From Limnomonas spitsbergensis (taxonomy: Eukaryota; Chlorophyta; Chlorophyceae; Chlamydomonadales), in contig JAYJMM010000082.1 in the NCBI GenBank assembly GCA_037349105.1, forward strand, positions 682,001-746,000: a stretch of DNA of 64,000 nucleotides, in the 5' to 3' direction. Below are positions 35,401 to 47,400 of this stretch, piece by piece. Position 1 is the stretch's first letter; each line of letters opens with the position of its first letter. Under the pieces are notes generated by a model. It made no database searches. It had not been told where the DNA came from and was given only the letters and a program-made list of their open reading frames with translations. The position numbers and the translations under genes are program-made.

Positions 35401-38400
35401 CGAGAGTGAGGAGGTTGTATGGTAAAATGTTCGGGGTTTGAATTCGCTAATGGGGACCCCAACGCCATGGCCATCAGCATAGCGAGGGTGAGGAAGGTTT
35501 AGGTTTCAGGGTTTTGAGTTTAAACTCGCTGACAGGGACCAAACGCCATGGCTATCAGCAAAGCAAGGGTGAGGAGGGTTCGGGTTTTGGGTTTAAACTC
35601 GCTGACAGGGACCAAACGCCATGGCTATCAGCAAAGCAAGGGTGAGGAGGGTTCGGGTTTTGGGTTTAAACTCGCTGACAGGGACCAAACGCCATGGCTA
35701 TAAGCAAAGCAAGGGTGAGGACTAAAGAGTTGCATGGCCATAAGCATATTCTTTCTCTTCTCTCTCTCTATATTCCGCAATACACACCTCAGGGTGTGTT
35801 ATTTATTCATTTGTTTAGTGAGGATGAGGAGGGGCATGTCATAGCCATCAGTATATCCCTTAATCCTCACCTAAAGGCGTATGATCTTTTATTTTGTACA
35901 GAGAGGGTGACGAGTGGAATGGCCATCACCACATTCCTCAATTAACGCCTCAGGGCGTTCTGTTTATTTATTTTCAGGGAGGGAGAGGAGTGGCATCCCG
36001 TAGCCATCGGTATATTCCTTAATCCATACCTCAGGGTGTGTTATTTACTTATTTTAATTATCACCGGTGTAAGTGAGTGTGAAGAGTGGCATGGCCGTCA
36101 GCATGGCGAGGGTGTGGGGTGGTCTTATCACACTTCAGGTAACTCAAAGGGAGCTGTCAGACGGCCAATATAGCACTGGGGTCTGATGGGGACCGAACCC
36201 TGACCGCAGCCCTGCGGCGCAAGCAGCAGTGCGCCTGCATCCCTCGGCTGCTGGCCGTCACTAACGAAATGTGTTGTCTCTTGCAACTTCCTTTCTTTTT
36301 GCTAGTGGCGCAGTGGTTCAGCCTGTGCACCCCACAGTTGCAACAGAGAGTCTAGGCGTGAGGGTTTAAACCCTTAACCCCAGCGTACGTGAAATGTGCA
36401 CTTAGATTGCCCCCAGCCTTGACAGCGAGTCGAGGGCTCAGGGTTTAAACCCGCAGCCCCAGTCCCTTAGCCATCAGCATATTCCTTAATCCACGTCTCC
36501 AGGGAGTCAAGGGTTCAGGGTTTAAACCCGAAACCTGCAGCCCCAGTCCATGTGATATGTGCAATGAAATGGACTGCCCAAAGCGCTTCAATGCAAATGC
36601 CAGAATGGAGAAAAGCATGTCTGCCCCTAATTGCATTATCAGAACCCACACACTGTCCTTCATCCTCTGGCGCAGGTGCAAGATCTGGAGTCAAGGGTCA
36701 ATGCAGAGCGTGAGGAGAAGGCGGCTATCACCCAGGAGAAACATGCGCTCCAGGTTGGTTTCCCGGCACATTTGTGTGTTCATCTATTTGGTTGTTGTGT
36801 CTGGTCCCTGCGGGGAGAAGGCCGCTATCTCAAAGGAGAAACATGCGCTCCAGGTGAGGGGCTGCTTGACGAGAGGAGACCCGGCGGCCTGCACGGGCAA
36901 GAAACACCAATTCGTATTTATAAATACCGTAGGTTGACCCTGACATGTAGCCGGGGGGGGAAACAGCCTCCCCTCTCTGCTCCTGTCTCTCTCCTGTCAG
37001 GCCCGACTGAGCAAGCTGCGTGACGTGGATTAAGGAAGCCACTCAGTAGCTAGCCCCCCCCCCCCTTTGCTCCTGTCTCTCTCCTGTCAGGCCCGACTGA
37101 GCAAGCTGCGTGACGTGAAGACAGGCAACCTGCGGGAGCTAGTGTTTCACCAACCTGTGGACGCTTTGTTATGCCTCCCCCCCCTCTCTTCCTGTCCCCC
37201 TCCCATCAGGCCCGACTGAGCAAGCTGCGTGACGTGGATTAAGGAAGCCACTCAGTAGCTAGCCCCCCCCCCCTTTGCTCCTGTCTCTCTCCTGTCAGGC
37301 CCGACTGAGCAAGCTGCGTGACGTGAAGACAGGCAACCTGCGGGAGCTAGTGTTTCACCAACCTGTGGACGCTTTGTTATGCCTTCCCCCCCTCTCTTCC
37401 TGTCCCCCTCCCATCAGGCCCGACTGAGCAAGCTGCGTGACGTTGAGACCGGCGACCTGCAGGAGCGCGCTGAGCTGCAGGACGCACTCATCAAGAGCGA
37501 GGAGATGCGGCTGGCGCTGGCTAGGACGCTGATTGATGCGCAGGTGAGGGGGTCAGGATTCAGGGTTAAGTGCGCACCAGGCGAGGGGTTCAGGGTTAAG
37601 TGCGCACCAGGCCAGGGATTGAGGGTTCAGGTTTTAGTATGCACCAGGCCAGCTGTTAAGGGTTCAGGGTTTAGTGTGCATCAGGCCAGGGGTTACACGT
37701 TTAGGGTTTAAGGTTAAGTGTGCACCAAATCAGGTTTTTAGGGTTAAGTGTCTCCTACCTCCCATCTACCTCCCACCACCCACCCGACTTCCACGTACCT
37801 CCCACCCACTTACCACTCACCTCCCACCATCCTCCCTCACAACTCTCACCAACCCCCACCTCACACCCACCTCTGTCCCACCACTTACCCTCCCACCTAC
37901 CTCCGACCCACCTCTAACCTCCAACATATGACCCACCTCCCACCCACCTCTTACTCACCTCCCACCTACCTCACTCCCACCTCTAACCTCAAACATATGA
38001 CCCACCTCCCACCCACCTCTCGTTCACCTCTCATCCACCTCCCACCCACCACCTACCTCCCACCCACCTACCTCCCACCTCCCACCTACCTCTCATCCTC
38101 CTCCCACTCACCTTCCACCCACCTCCCACCTCTCACTCACCTCCAACATTCCTCTCACTCACCTCCCATCCACCTTCCACCTACCTTCCACCTCTCACCC
38201 ACCTCCAACATTCCTCTCACTCACCTCCCACCCACCCACCTCCCACCTACCTCCCACACACCTACCTCCCTCCTCCCACCTACCTCTCACCCTCCTCCCA
38301 CATACATTCCACCTATCTCCCACCTCTCAATCACCTTCATCATTCCTCTCACTCACCTCCCATATACCTTTTACCTCGACACACATGTGTGCCGGCCCTC

Positions 38401-41400
38401 CTGCCTGTCCTGCTGCTCATTGTAGATGGACGCCAACGACCAGGAGGGCCATTGGGCTGCAGAGAAGCTGGAGCTGGAGAAGCGCATCGCAGAGATGGAG
38501 GCGAGGTGAGAGGAAGGCATATGTTTTTTCCGACCAATGCCAGCGCAGCAGAGGGTAATAATGCTTTCACTCTGTGGTGTGCCAAATATTGTGGACAGTA
38601 TATTTGCATTCATTGATGAGTTCATTTGTGCTAAAAACGTACCTTGTTTATGAGCATGCCAGCTAGTCAACGTACCTAGTTTATGAGCATACCAGCTAGT
38701 CAAACGCACCTTGTTGATAAGCATTTTGTATCCAATTCCCCCCCTGCGTTCAATAGCCCTAAGAATGGTGAGATGGATCAAACTGCAGTGTGAGGCGCGT
38801 TGGACTTCCAGGGTTTAAATTGTGCCAGCCGAGAATGAGGACCAAGTAATTCTGACTACCGGTCCTCGCTTAGCTAAGTTAACTTTTCTCAGTTTCCTCT
38901 AAAATATGTGAATTCATCACTCTAGCAACAAAACGCATCAAATGCCACAAATACCGCAACGGTATGCATGCTGGGTATTGATCCTAAACTCTCAACCCAA
39001 ATTACTGCCCTGCGTGGTTCATCTTGGCCGGCCCCTCAATCTCAGACGGGATAGGGTCCGCACCCCCTGTTGATAACCATTGGTAATTTATCAAATATGT
39101 CGCGTAGGCAAACAGTACCCTTCTCAGCGCACGCGCAGCTGAAATTTTTGATATTTGGTGCCGGAAAACTACTCCGCGTGGTTCAGCTACAATCAGGTAC
39201 ACGTCAGCTACAGCCAGCTACAATACAGCTACGTCCCAACCCTAAACCCTCGACCCGCTGCAGTCCAGCCTTGAAGGTGCAGAGCAGTATGTGGTTCAGC
39301 TACAAATCTGCTAAAATGCAGTTACAGATCTGCTGCAATTCAGCTATGATACTGCTACAATCAGCTACTACACAGCTACTACATAGCTACAAGTTATCTA
39401 AGATACAGCTACAGTACCGCCACAATACATCCAACCTCCCAGGGGCCCAGAATGTCCCCTCTTTCTCCATATGGCCCACCACCCTCTGCCCTTTGTCTCC
39501 TGAAACCCTAAAAATCCTCAGCTGCCCAAGATTTGCATCCCTGCTTGTGTTTTGGTTGCTGATCTGTTCGGGTTTTGGTCGCTGGTCTGCTTGGCTTTCG
39601 GTTTCTGGTCTCCCCCCCCCCCTATTCGCTCTGCCTGGACCCTCCGAAAACGGCCATGGGTGATTGCATTAACTTTGCAACACCGGCTGCTAAATTTGGT
39701 GCAGTCTCTACCTTGTGATTCGAGCGTGAGAACCACCTGAACCTCCCTGCGCTCTCATCCCATCCTCGCTGTGCCAGCCGGCGAGGGTTACCCTGAATCT
39801 CCGTCACGTACACACTCGCAAAAACATGAACCCTAATCCACCGGCAAGGATTACATTCAGGGCGACGCGTTCACCTCCCGTTCGGGGATTGTTTTAGTGT
39901 TGAGTTCCTGGTAAGGTGTCGTAACCAAAGTGGTGGCCGGAAAAAGTATTATGGCAAAGCCGACTAAGATTCGGGGGGCTCAGATTGGCAATAGTCTCAG
40001 AGATATAATCAGTTTGAGACTACAGTATCATCCCTGCCCATTCATAAAGAGTTGGGTGAAAACATCCGTCAGAAAAGTCGGCGCTTTATCGGTCATCCTA
40101 CTCCTCAAGCTTGCACATGCAGTTCACAGTTCAGTAGAGGGTCCTGCCCTCAGAAAGTGTAGCGGTTTCGGGGCAAAACTAAATCTGCTAGCACTGAATC
40201 GCAGAGGACTCGCAAGTTTTCCGAGGGATCAAACTGACGGGTTGGAGTGCAGTGAAAAGCCCAATAGCTGCTGGCCAAAGGGGTGCTCCAGGGTACCGGG
40301 AAGCATCAGAAGCCAACGCGGAGGTAAGGGTGGGTGGGATCGAAAGTAAGAAGCTTCAAGCTCAGAAGTTAGAGGGAAAACTTATCCGACTGAAGGTCTT
40401 TCACGAGCAAAGCTCCTTAACACCCCATGAAGGGGTTTAAGGTTACGATCGAGCATTTCCACTCTTTTAGCCCCCCAGATCCTTCAGGTGCGTGCATTAT
40501 TATGCTCTAACCTTGCTCGTTCAGTTGGGCGGTAACATAAAACTTTGAAACCTGTTCGGATTGGGAACACTTCACCGGAGAGTGACTCTTTTGGTACCCA
40601 AACAGTGAATTCCCATCCCATGAATAATAAGAATAACAATGAATTCCCATCCCATGAATAATAAGAATAAATAATGAATTCCCATCCCATGAATAATAAG
40701 AATAAACAATGAATTCCCATCCCATGAATAATAAGAATAAACAATGAATTCCCATCCCATGAATAATAAGAATAAACAATGAATTCCCATCCCATGAATA
40801 ATAAGAATAAACAATGAATTCCCATCCCATGAATAATAAGAATAAACAATGAATTCCCATCCCATGAATAATAAGAATAAACAATGAATTCCCATCCCAT
40901 GAATAATAAGAATAAACAATGAATTCCCATCCCATGAATAATAAGAATAAACAATGAATTCCCATCCCATGAATAATAAGAATAAACAATGAATTCCCAA
41001 TTCCACTAACAAAAGCAACGCTCCCCTTGCAGCGGCGTGGAAAGCGGTGTGCAGGCCGACGACCAAGCGGGCCTGATGGAGCAGCGGGACGAGCTCAACT
41101 CCAAGCTGCTGGACACGCAGGACGAGTTGCACCGGCGACAGAACGAAATCGATGAGCTCAAAAAGGAGGTGTGTGGGGGGGGGGGTACCAGTGATGTATA
41201 TAAATCGATGAGCTCAAAAAATGAGGTTTTTTGTGTGTGTAAGTGTGACCAGTCCTATAAATAGATAGATCCTATCACACAAAGTGTGACTTTTGTTTCT
41301 ATCAAGTTGACGCAACCACCCAGAGCCTTTTTCGAAAGGACAAGGCAGAACGCTGTATTTGTGTGTGTGTGTATGTCGCAGATGTTGCATGTATCTGCTG

Positions 41401-44400
41401 GGAGTGCCCTCCAATCTGCTGGTGTGTGTATGTGTGTGTGTTAAAAGGCCGACCGTCACGACCATAAATCGCCCAACACTCATCCTGTGCCCCCCCACCC
41501 TTCAACCCAGATTGACAAGCAGCAGGGAAACATTTGCCACCCAGCAGGGGCTCTGCCGCCCCTGCTGCCGCCTGTACCCCCCACCCTTCAAAACAGATTG
41601 ATTGGCAGCACAAAATATCCGCTGCCGTATGCGGATTGAAGGTCACTCCTATTAAAAAATTCGCTGCAGTACACGTATGAGGCCCTGCTGCCTCCTGTAC
41701 CCCCCCTTCACCCTACAACCCAGATTGACAAGCAGCAGGGAACAAGTTGCCACCCGGCGGGGGCCCTGCTACCCCTGCTGCCTCCCATGCCCCCCCTTCA
41801 CCGTTAACTCAGATTGATGGGCAGCTGGAAAAGGTCCGCCACCGTATGAGGCCCTGCTGCCCCTGCTGCCTCCTGTGCCCCCCCTTCACCGTTAACTCAG
41901 ATTGATGGGCAGCTGGAAAAGGTCCGCCACCGTATGAGGCCCTGCTGCCCCTGCTGCCTCCTGTGCCCCCCCTTCACCGTTAACTCAGATTGATGGGCAG
42001 CTGGAAAAGGTCCGCCACCGTATGAGGCCCTGCTGCCCCTGCTGCCTCCTGTGCCCCCCCTTCACCGTTAACTCAGATTGATGAGCAGCTGGAAAAGGTC
42101 CGCCACCGAAATATTTGCTGGCCGGCGGGGGCCCTCATGACCCTACGTCAACCTTTGTCACCCACCCTTTAACCAAGATTGATGAGCCGCATGAGAATTC
42201 CGCTGTATATATGAGGCCCTGTCGCCCCTGCTGCAACCTGTCGCCCCTGCTGCAACCTGTCGCCCCTGCTGCAACCTGTCGCCCCTGCTGCAACCTGTCG
42301 CCCCTGCTGCAACCTGTCGCCCCTGCTGCAACCTGTCGCCCCTGCTGCAACCTGTCGCCCCTGCTGCAACCTGTCGCCCCTGCTGCAACCTGTCGCCCCT
42401 GCTGCAACCTGTCGCCCCTGCAGCAACCTGTCGCCCCTGCTGCAACTTGTCGCCCCTGCTGCCACCTGTCGCCCCTGCTGCGACCTGTCGCCCCTGCCGC
42501 AACCTGTCGCCCCTGCCGCAACCTGTCGCCCCTGCCGCAACCTGTCGCCCCTGCTGCAACCTGTCGCCCCTGCTGCAACCTGTCGCCCCTGCTGCAACCT
42601 GTCGCCCCTGCCGCAACCTGTCGCCCCTGCTGCAACCTGTCGCCCCTGCTGCGACCTGTCGCCCCTGCTGTGACCTGTCGCCCCTGCTGCAACCTGTCGC
42701 CCCTGCTGCAACCTGTTGCCCCTGCCGCAACCTGTCGCCCCTGCTGCAACCTGTCGCCCCTGCTGCAACCTGTCGCCCCTGCTGCAACCTGTCGCCCCTG
42801 CTGCAACCTGTCGCCCCCCACCCCCTTGACCCCATCTCAGATTGACGAGCAGCAGGAAAAGATCCGCAAGCTGAATCAGGAGCTGAACCTCATCGGTGGC
42901 GGGAGTCCTGACGACGACGGCGCGGACTGGTCAAAGGAGGAGGGGGAGGAGGGGGACACAATTGAGGCCAAGCGCAGGCGGCTGTTTATGCAGCTCAAAC
43001 AGAAGGTGTGGTATGGGTGAAGCCGCCGTGAGGGGGGTGGGATTTGGTGTGAGTTTGTGTGAGCTGGTGTGATTTGGTGTGAGATTTCGTGAGATTTTGT
43101 CAACCTGCCACAAGGGGTTTGAGATTTTGTTTGAGTTTGTGTGATTTGGTGTGAGTTCGTGAGAGTTGATGTGAGTTGGTGTGAGTTGGTCAAAGTAAGT
43201 ATATCGGAAACATTTGCGCGTGACCCCTTCGCGGACGTACAAGCGCCTCATCAACAACCCCTGCATAGTAACTCGTTCCGTCATTATTCGAACAAGATGA
43301 CATTTCTGACTGAGAGTAAGTCGCACCCAAAACCTTTGTTCCACCGGTGTCTGCGACCTCCAAAATACTTTGTTTTGGAGCGACTCGCGATATCTTTTGG
43401 CCTAAAAGAATCACAGCTATCTCCCTCCCTCCTAGGCTGCTACCTCCCATCTACCTCCCACCTCCTACCCTCCTACCACCCACCTCCCACCGACCTCTCA
43501 CCCACCTCCCACCAACCTCCCACCCATATTTCTGTCCTATGCACCCCCCTGGTCCTCTTTCCTTCACAGACCCGGGAGAACGCAGAGCAGCAGTCCGCCT
43601 TGAAGGAGATGCAGAAGGAGCTTGACCGGATACGCAACAAGAAGGCGATCACAAAGGTACATTTAAATGATATGATCCACCGGGGCACATTTGGTGCACC
43701 GGTATACATTCTGATTTGACCAGATACGCAACAAGAAGGCGATCACAAAGGTGAATTTGATCCACCGGGGCACATTCGAGCAACAGGTATACATTCTGAT
43801 TTGATGCGTATTCGCGCCTTGGCCATTTAGCTGTAGATGTGTCGAAACATCCATCAGCTAACTCCACTGTTCTGTGATCAGACCCGTGTGACTGGACCGA
43901 TGGCTCGGGCGAGACGTGAATTTAGTTAGGTGTTTGCAGCACCAGAATCCGATTAACAAGAAAGAAAAAAAGACGGGGGGGGGAAAAGCGGGGGGGGAAT
44001 GCACCGTGGCTTGAGAGTTCAGGAAACAGCGCAGCCTAGGCCGAGATTCAGGCCCACCAAACAATGTCCTAGCCGGGACCAAGAGCGCCCGAATGGCCAC
44101 AAATGGGTCCCAATTGGACGTCAAGTGAAGGGCGTGGCGTTTCGTTAACGCCCTTAAGAAGGCCTTTGTGTCGTCTTCCTGAAGGAGGCTGCTTGGGCGC
44201 CATTACTGAGCAGATGGGGCCACCACAAAGCCGAGGAGGGCTGAGCAGCAGGGCTGGCAACTGGAAGCCCACTGGGCCGTAGACCATGTGATGTAGCTGA
44301 AGTGTAGCTGAAGTGTAGCTGGCTGACCGCTGTTAGTCCCCTGAGCCGTAGACTATGTGATGTAGCTGAAGTGTAGCTGAAGTGTAGCTGGCTGACCGCT

Positions 44401-47400
44401 GTTAGTCCCCTGAGCCGTAGACTATGTGATGTAGCTGAAGTGTAGCTGAAGTGTAGCTGGCTGACCGCTGTTAGTCCCCTGAGCCGTAGACTATGTGATG
44501 TAGCTGAAGTGTAGCTGAAGTGTAGCTGGCTGACCGCTGTTAGTCTCCTGAGCCGTAGACTATGTGATATAGCTGAAGTGTAGCTGAAGTGTAGCTGAAG
44601 TGTAGCTGAAGTGTAGCTGGCTGACCGCTGTTAGTCCCCTGAGCCGTAGACTATGTGATGTAGCTGAAGTGTAGCTGAAGTGTAGCTGGCTGACCGCTGT
44701 TAGTCCCCTGAGCCGTAGACTATGTGATGTAGCTGAAGTGTAGCTGAAGTGTAGCTGGCTGACCGCTGTTAGTCCCCTGAGCCGTAGACTATGTGATGTA
44801 GCTGAAGTGTAGCTGAAGTGTAGCTGGCTGACCGCTGTTAGTCCCCTGAGCCGTAGACTATGTGATGTAGCTGAAGTGTAGCTGAAGTGTAGCTGGCTGA
44901 CTGCTGTAAGTCCCCAGGGCCGTAGACTATGTGATATAGCTGAAGTGTAGCTGAAGTGTAGCTGAAGTGTAGCTGGCTGACTGCTGTAAGCCCCCTGGGC
45001 CGTAGACCATGAGATGTTTTCTCTAGCTCACCAGCAAAACCCCATTTTCCAGGTCACCAAGTGTTTTTGAGTTGCCTCTCGGTGTGTTGAGTTACCAGCA
45101 AACTCCCGCACCTCCATGAACCGCGCTCCATAAACCGTGCTCCATGAAACGCGCTATCATGCTGCCCCCTGATCCCTGCTGCAGGCAGGGGTGGATGAAG
45201 TACGGGAGGCGTACCGCAGAAAGTTGGAGGCCAACATGCGGGACATTGCGGATATGAGTCGAGCGGTGGCTATCATGCAGGTGAGGGGGGGGGGGGGACG
45301 ATGGTCATTTATATTTTATTCAGCTTAAACCAGGGGGCTAAAATTCAGTTACCGTACAATTCAGCTGCATCGTGGCCTGAGGCTGGGGTGCCCGGTGCAT
45401 CAACGGCTGCTGCTTGGGCTGGCGGCCGAAGGCCTGTCGAGGCTTCGTCCCCGACCGGCCCAGTCTGTAGACTTAACCCTAAACCATAAACCCTAACGGC
45501 CCAGTCTGTACCCTAAACTCTAAACCCCAAACCTTAAACCCTACCGGCCCAGTCTTCGGCGACCGGCAGCCTACGCGAGGTAGTCTGGCGAGCACTCATA
45601 TTGAGATTATTTGGGGTCCCAGCGGGTTAGGGCGCAAAAGCGCCTCCAAGCGCTCAATTCGGGGTCCCATCCGGTCGTGGGCTCAAGCCCTCGTTTTGCA
45701 GCTGGTGGCCTTCGATGTGCCAATCGCGGCCGGCTGGCAGCCCACTTTGAAGCGCCCTTTGTAAACCCCCGGGGTGAAAGCGGGAAGCCTTTCCCTTTTT
45801 GCAGGGTGAGAATAAGAAGCATTTTATTTTCAACGGGGAAAAATGGGAAGCCTAAAAGCCTTTTAATTTTACGAACTTCACCCTGAACCCTAACCCCTCC
45901 ACCTTCCACTGACAGGACGACCCCTCCACGGGCCTCAAGGTGACACCAGAAGACCTTTTTAACACCTTCCAGAGACTGACGGATGAGAACATGAAGGTGC
46001 GTGGCATAGGGTTTAGGGTTTCCGAAGTCGGATGGATGAGAACATGAAAGGGGGCTAGAGGCCACTGACAGCATGAAGGTGCGTGGCGTAGGGTTTAGGG
46101 TTTCCAGACACGGACGGACGGGAACGTGAAGGTGTGTGGCATTTATATCTTGTGTTAGCTCAGGGTTCCAAGCAGGCAGGATTTCTAACTGACAAAAAGA
46201 AACAAGGGAACTAAACTCCACGGGGCCTAGAGGCCATTGACAGCATGAAGGTGTGTGGCATGAACATCAGGCAGCTGATGGTTCAGGTATGCAGGCTTTG
46301 CCATAGACAAAACCTTCAACCCCAAAATGCTGACCATAACAAGCCTGCCCCTCGTGTGCCGTACGTTGTTCACGATGATGAAGGAAAAAGGGAAGAAAAC
46401 TACGTCCCGTTGGGGCGTGAGTCCACTGATAGCGAGATGGTGTGCGGCATTAACATCAGACAGCTGATGGCTTCAGCCTAACAGGCTTTGCCACTGACAA
46501 AAAGCCTGGCCCTCGTGTACTGTATGTCGTTCATGATAATGAAGAAAGAAAGAAAGAAGGAAAGAAAGAAAGAAAACTACGTCCCGTGGGGGTGTGAGGC
46601 CACTGACAGCGAGATAGAGTGCGGCATGAGCATCAGACAGCTGATGATGGTTCCAGTCGAGCAGGATTTGACGCTGACAAGAAAGGAAGAAGGAAGGAAG
46701 GCGCCCATTTGTGCCGAAGCATGGGACGTGGCCCCCTGACCCCTTTGGAGTTTTTTTTTTAATTTTTAACTTAAAGATTTTCGTTCAATATTTTGCGTAC
46801 GCAGATTACCGAGGAGCGAGAGAGGGAGATGCGTCAGGACCTGGACGAACTCCACGGCCGACATGTGGAACTGAAGCGCAAGTTCAGGACCCTTTACCTC
46901 GCCTACCGCCAGCTGAGGTACGACCTTGCTTCTATACCCCCCCGGGCGTAGGGTGAAGGGTTCAGTCTAAACCCTCAGCTCTATACCTGGCCTACCGCTA
47001 GCTGAGGTACGACCTTGCTTCTGTACCCCCCCGGGCGTAGGGTGAATGGTTCAGTCTAAACCCTCAGCTCTACACCTGGCCTACCGCCAGCTGAGGTACG
47101 ACCTTGCTTCTGTACCCCCCCGGGCGTAGGGTGAAGGGTTCAGTCTAAACCCTCAGCTCTACACCTGGCCTACCGCCAGCTGAGGTACGACCTTGCTTCT
47201 GTACCCCCCCGGGCGTAGGGTGAAGGGTTCAGTCTAAACCCTCAGCTCTACACCTGGCCTACCGCCAGCTGAAGTATGACACTGTTCCTAAACCTCAATG
47301 CAAAACAGGACAGTCTGTGTCAACCAAGGTGTAGAGGGTGTATTCTTAACCTTAAACCCAATACCATGTCTACCACCTGCTTCTTAACCCAAAAGGTCAA

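Noticed and set aside
37001..37390. Extra exons between exon 13 and exon 14
   Set aside because: The upstream exon 14-like copies hit stops or break phase; only the copy at 37418 gives a continuous frame, though alternative use is not excluded.
40484..41132. Minus-strand frames reading FILIIHGMGIHCLF, membrane-like
   Set aside because: They come from the 35-bp AT-rich repeat in intron 15.
42135..42835. Minus-strand frames reading GRQVAAGATGCSRGDRLQQ repeats
   Set aside because: Artefact of the 19-bp array in intron 16.
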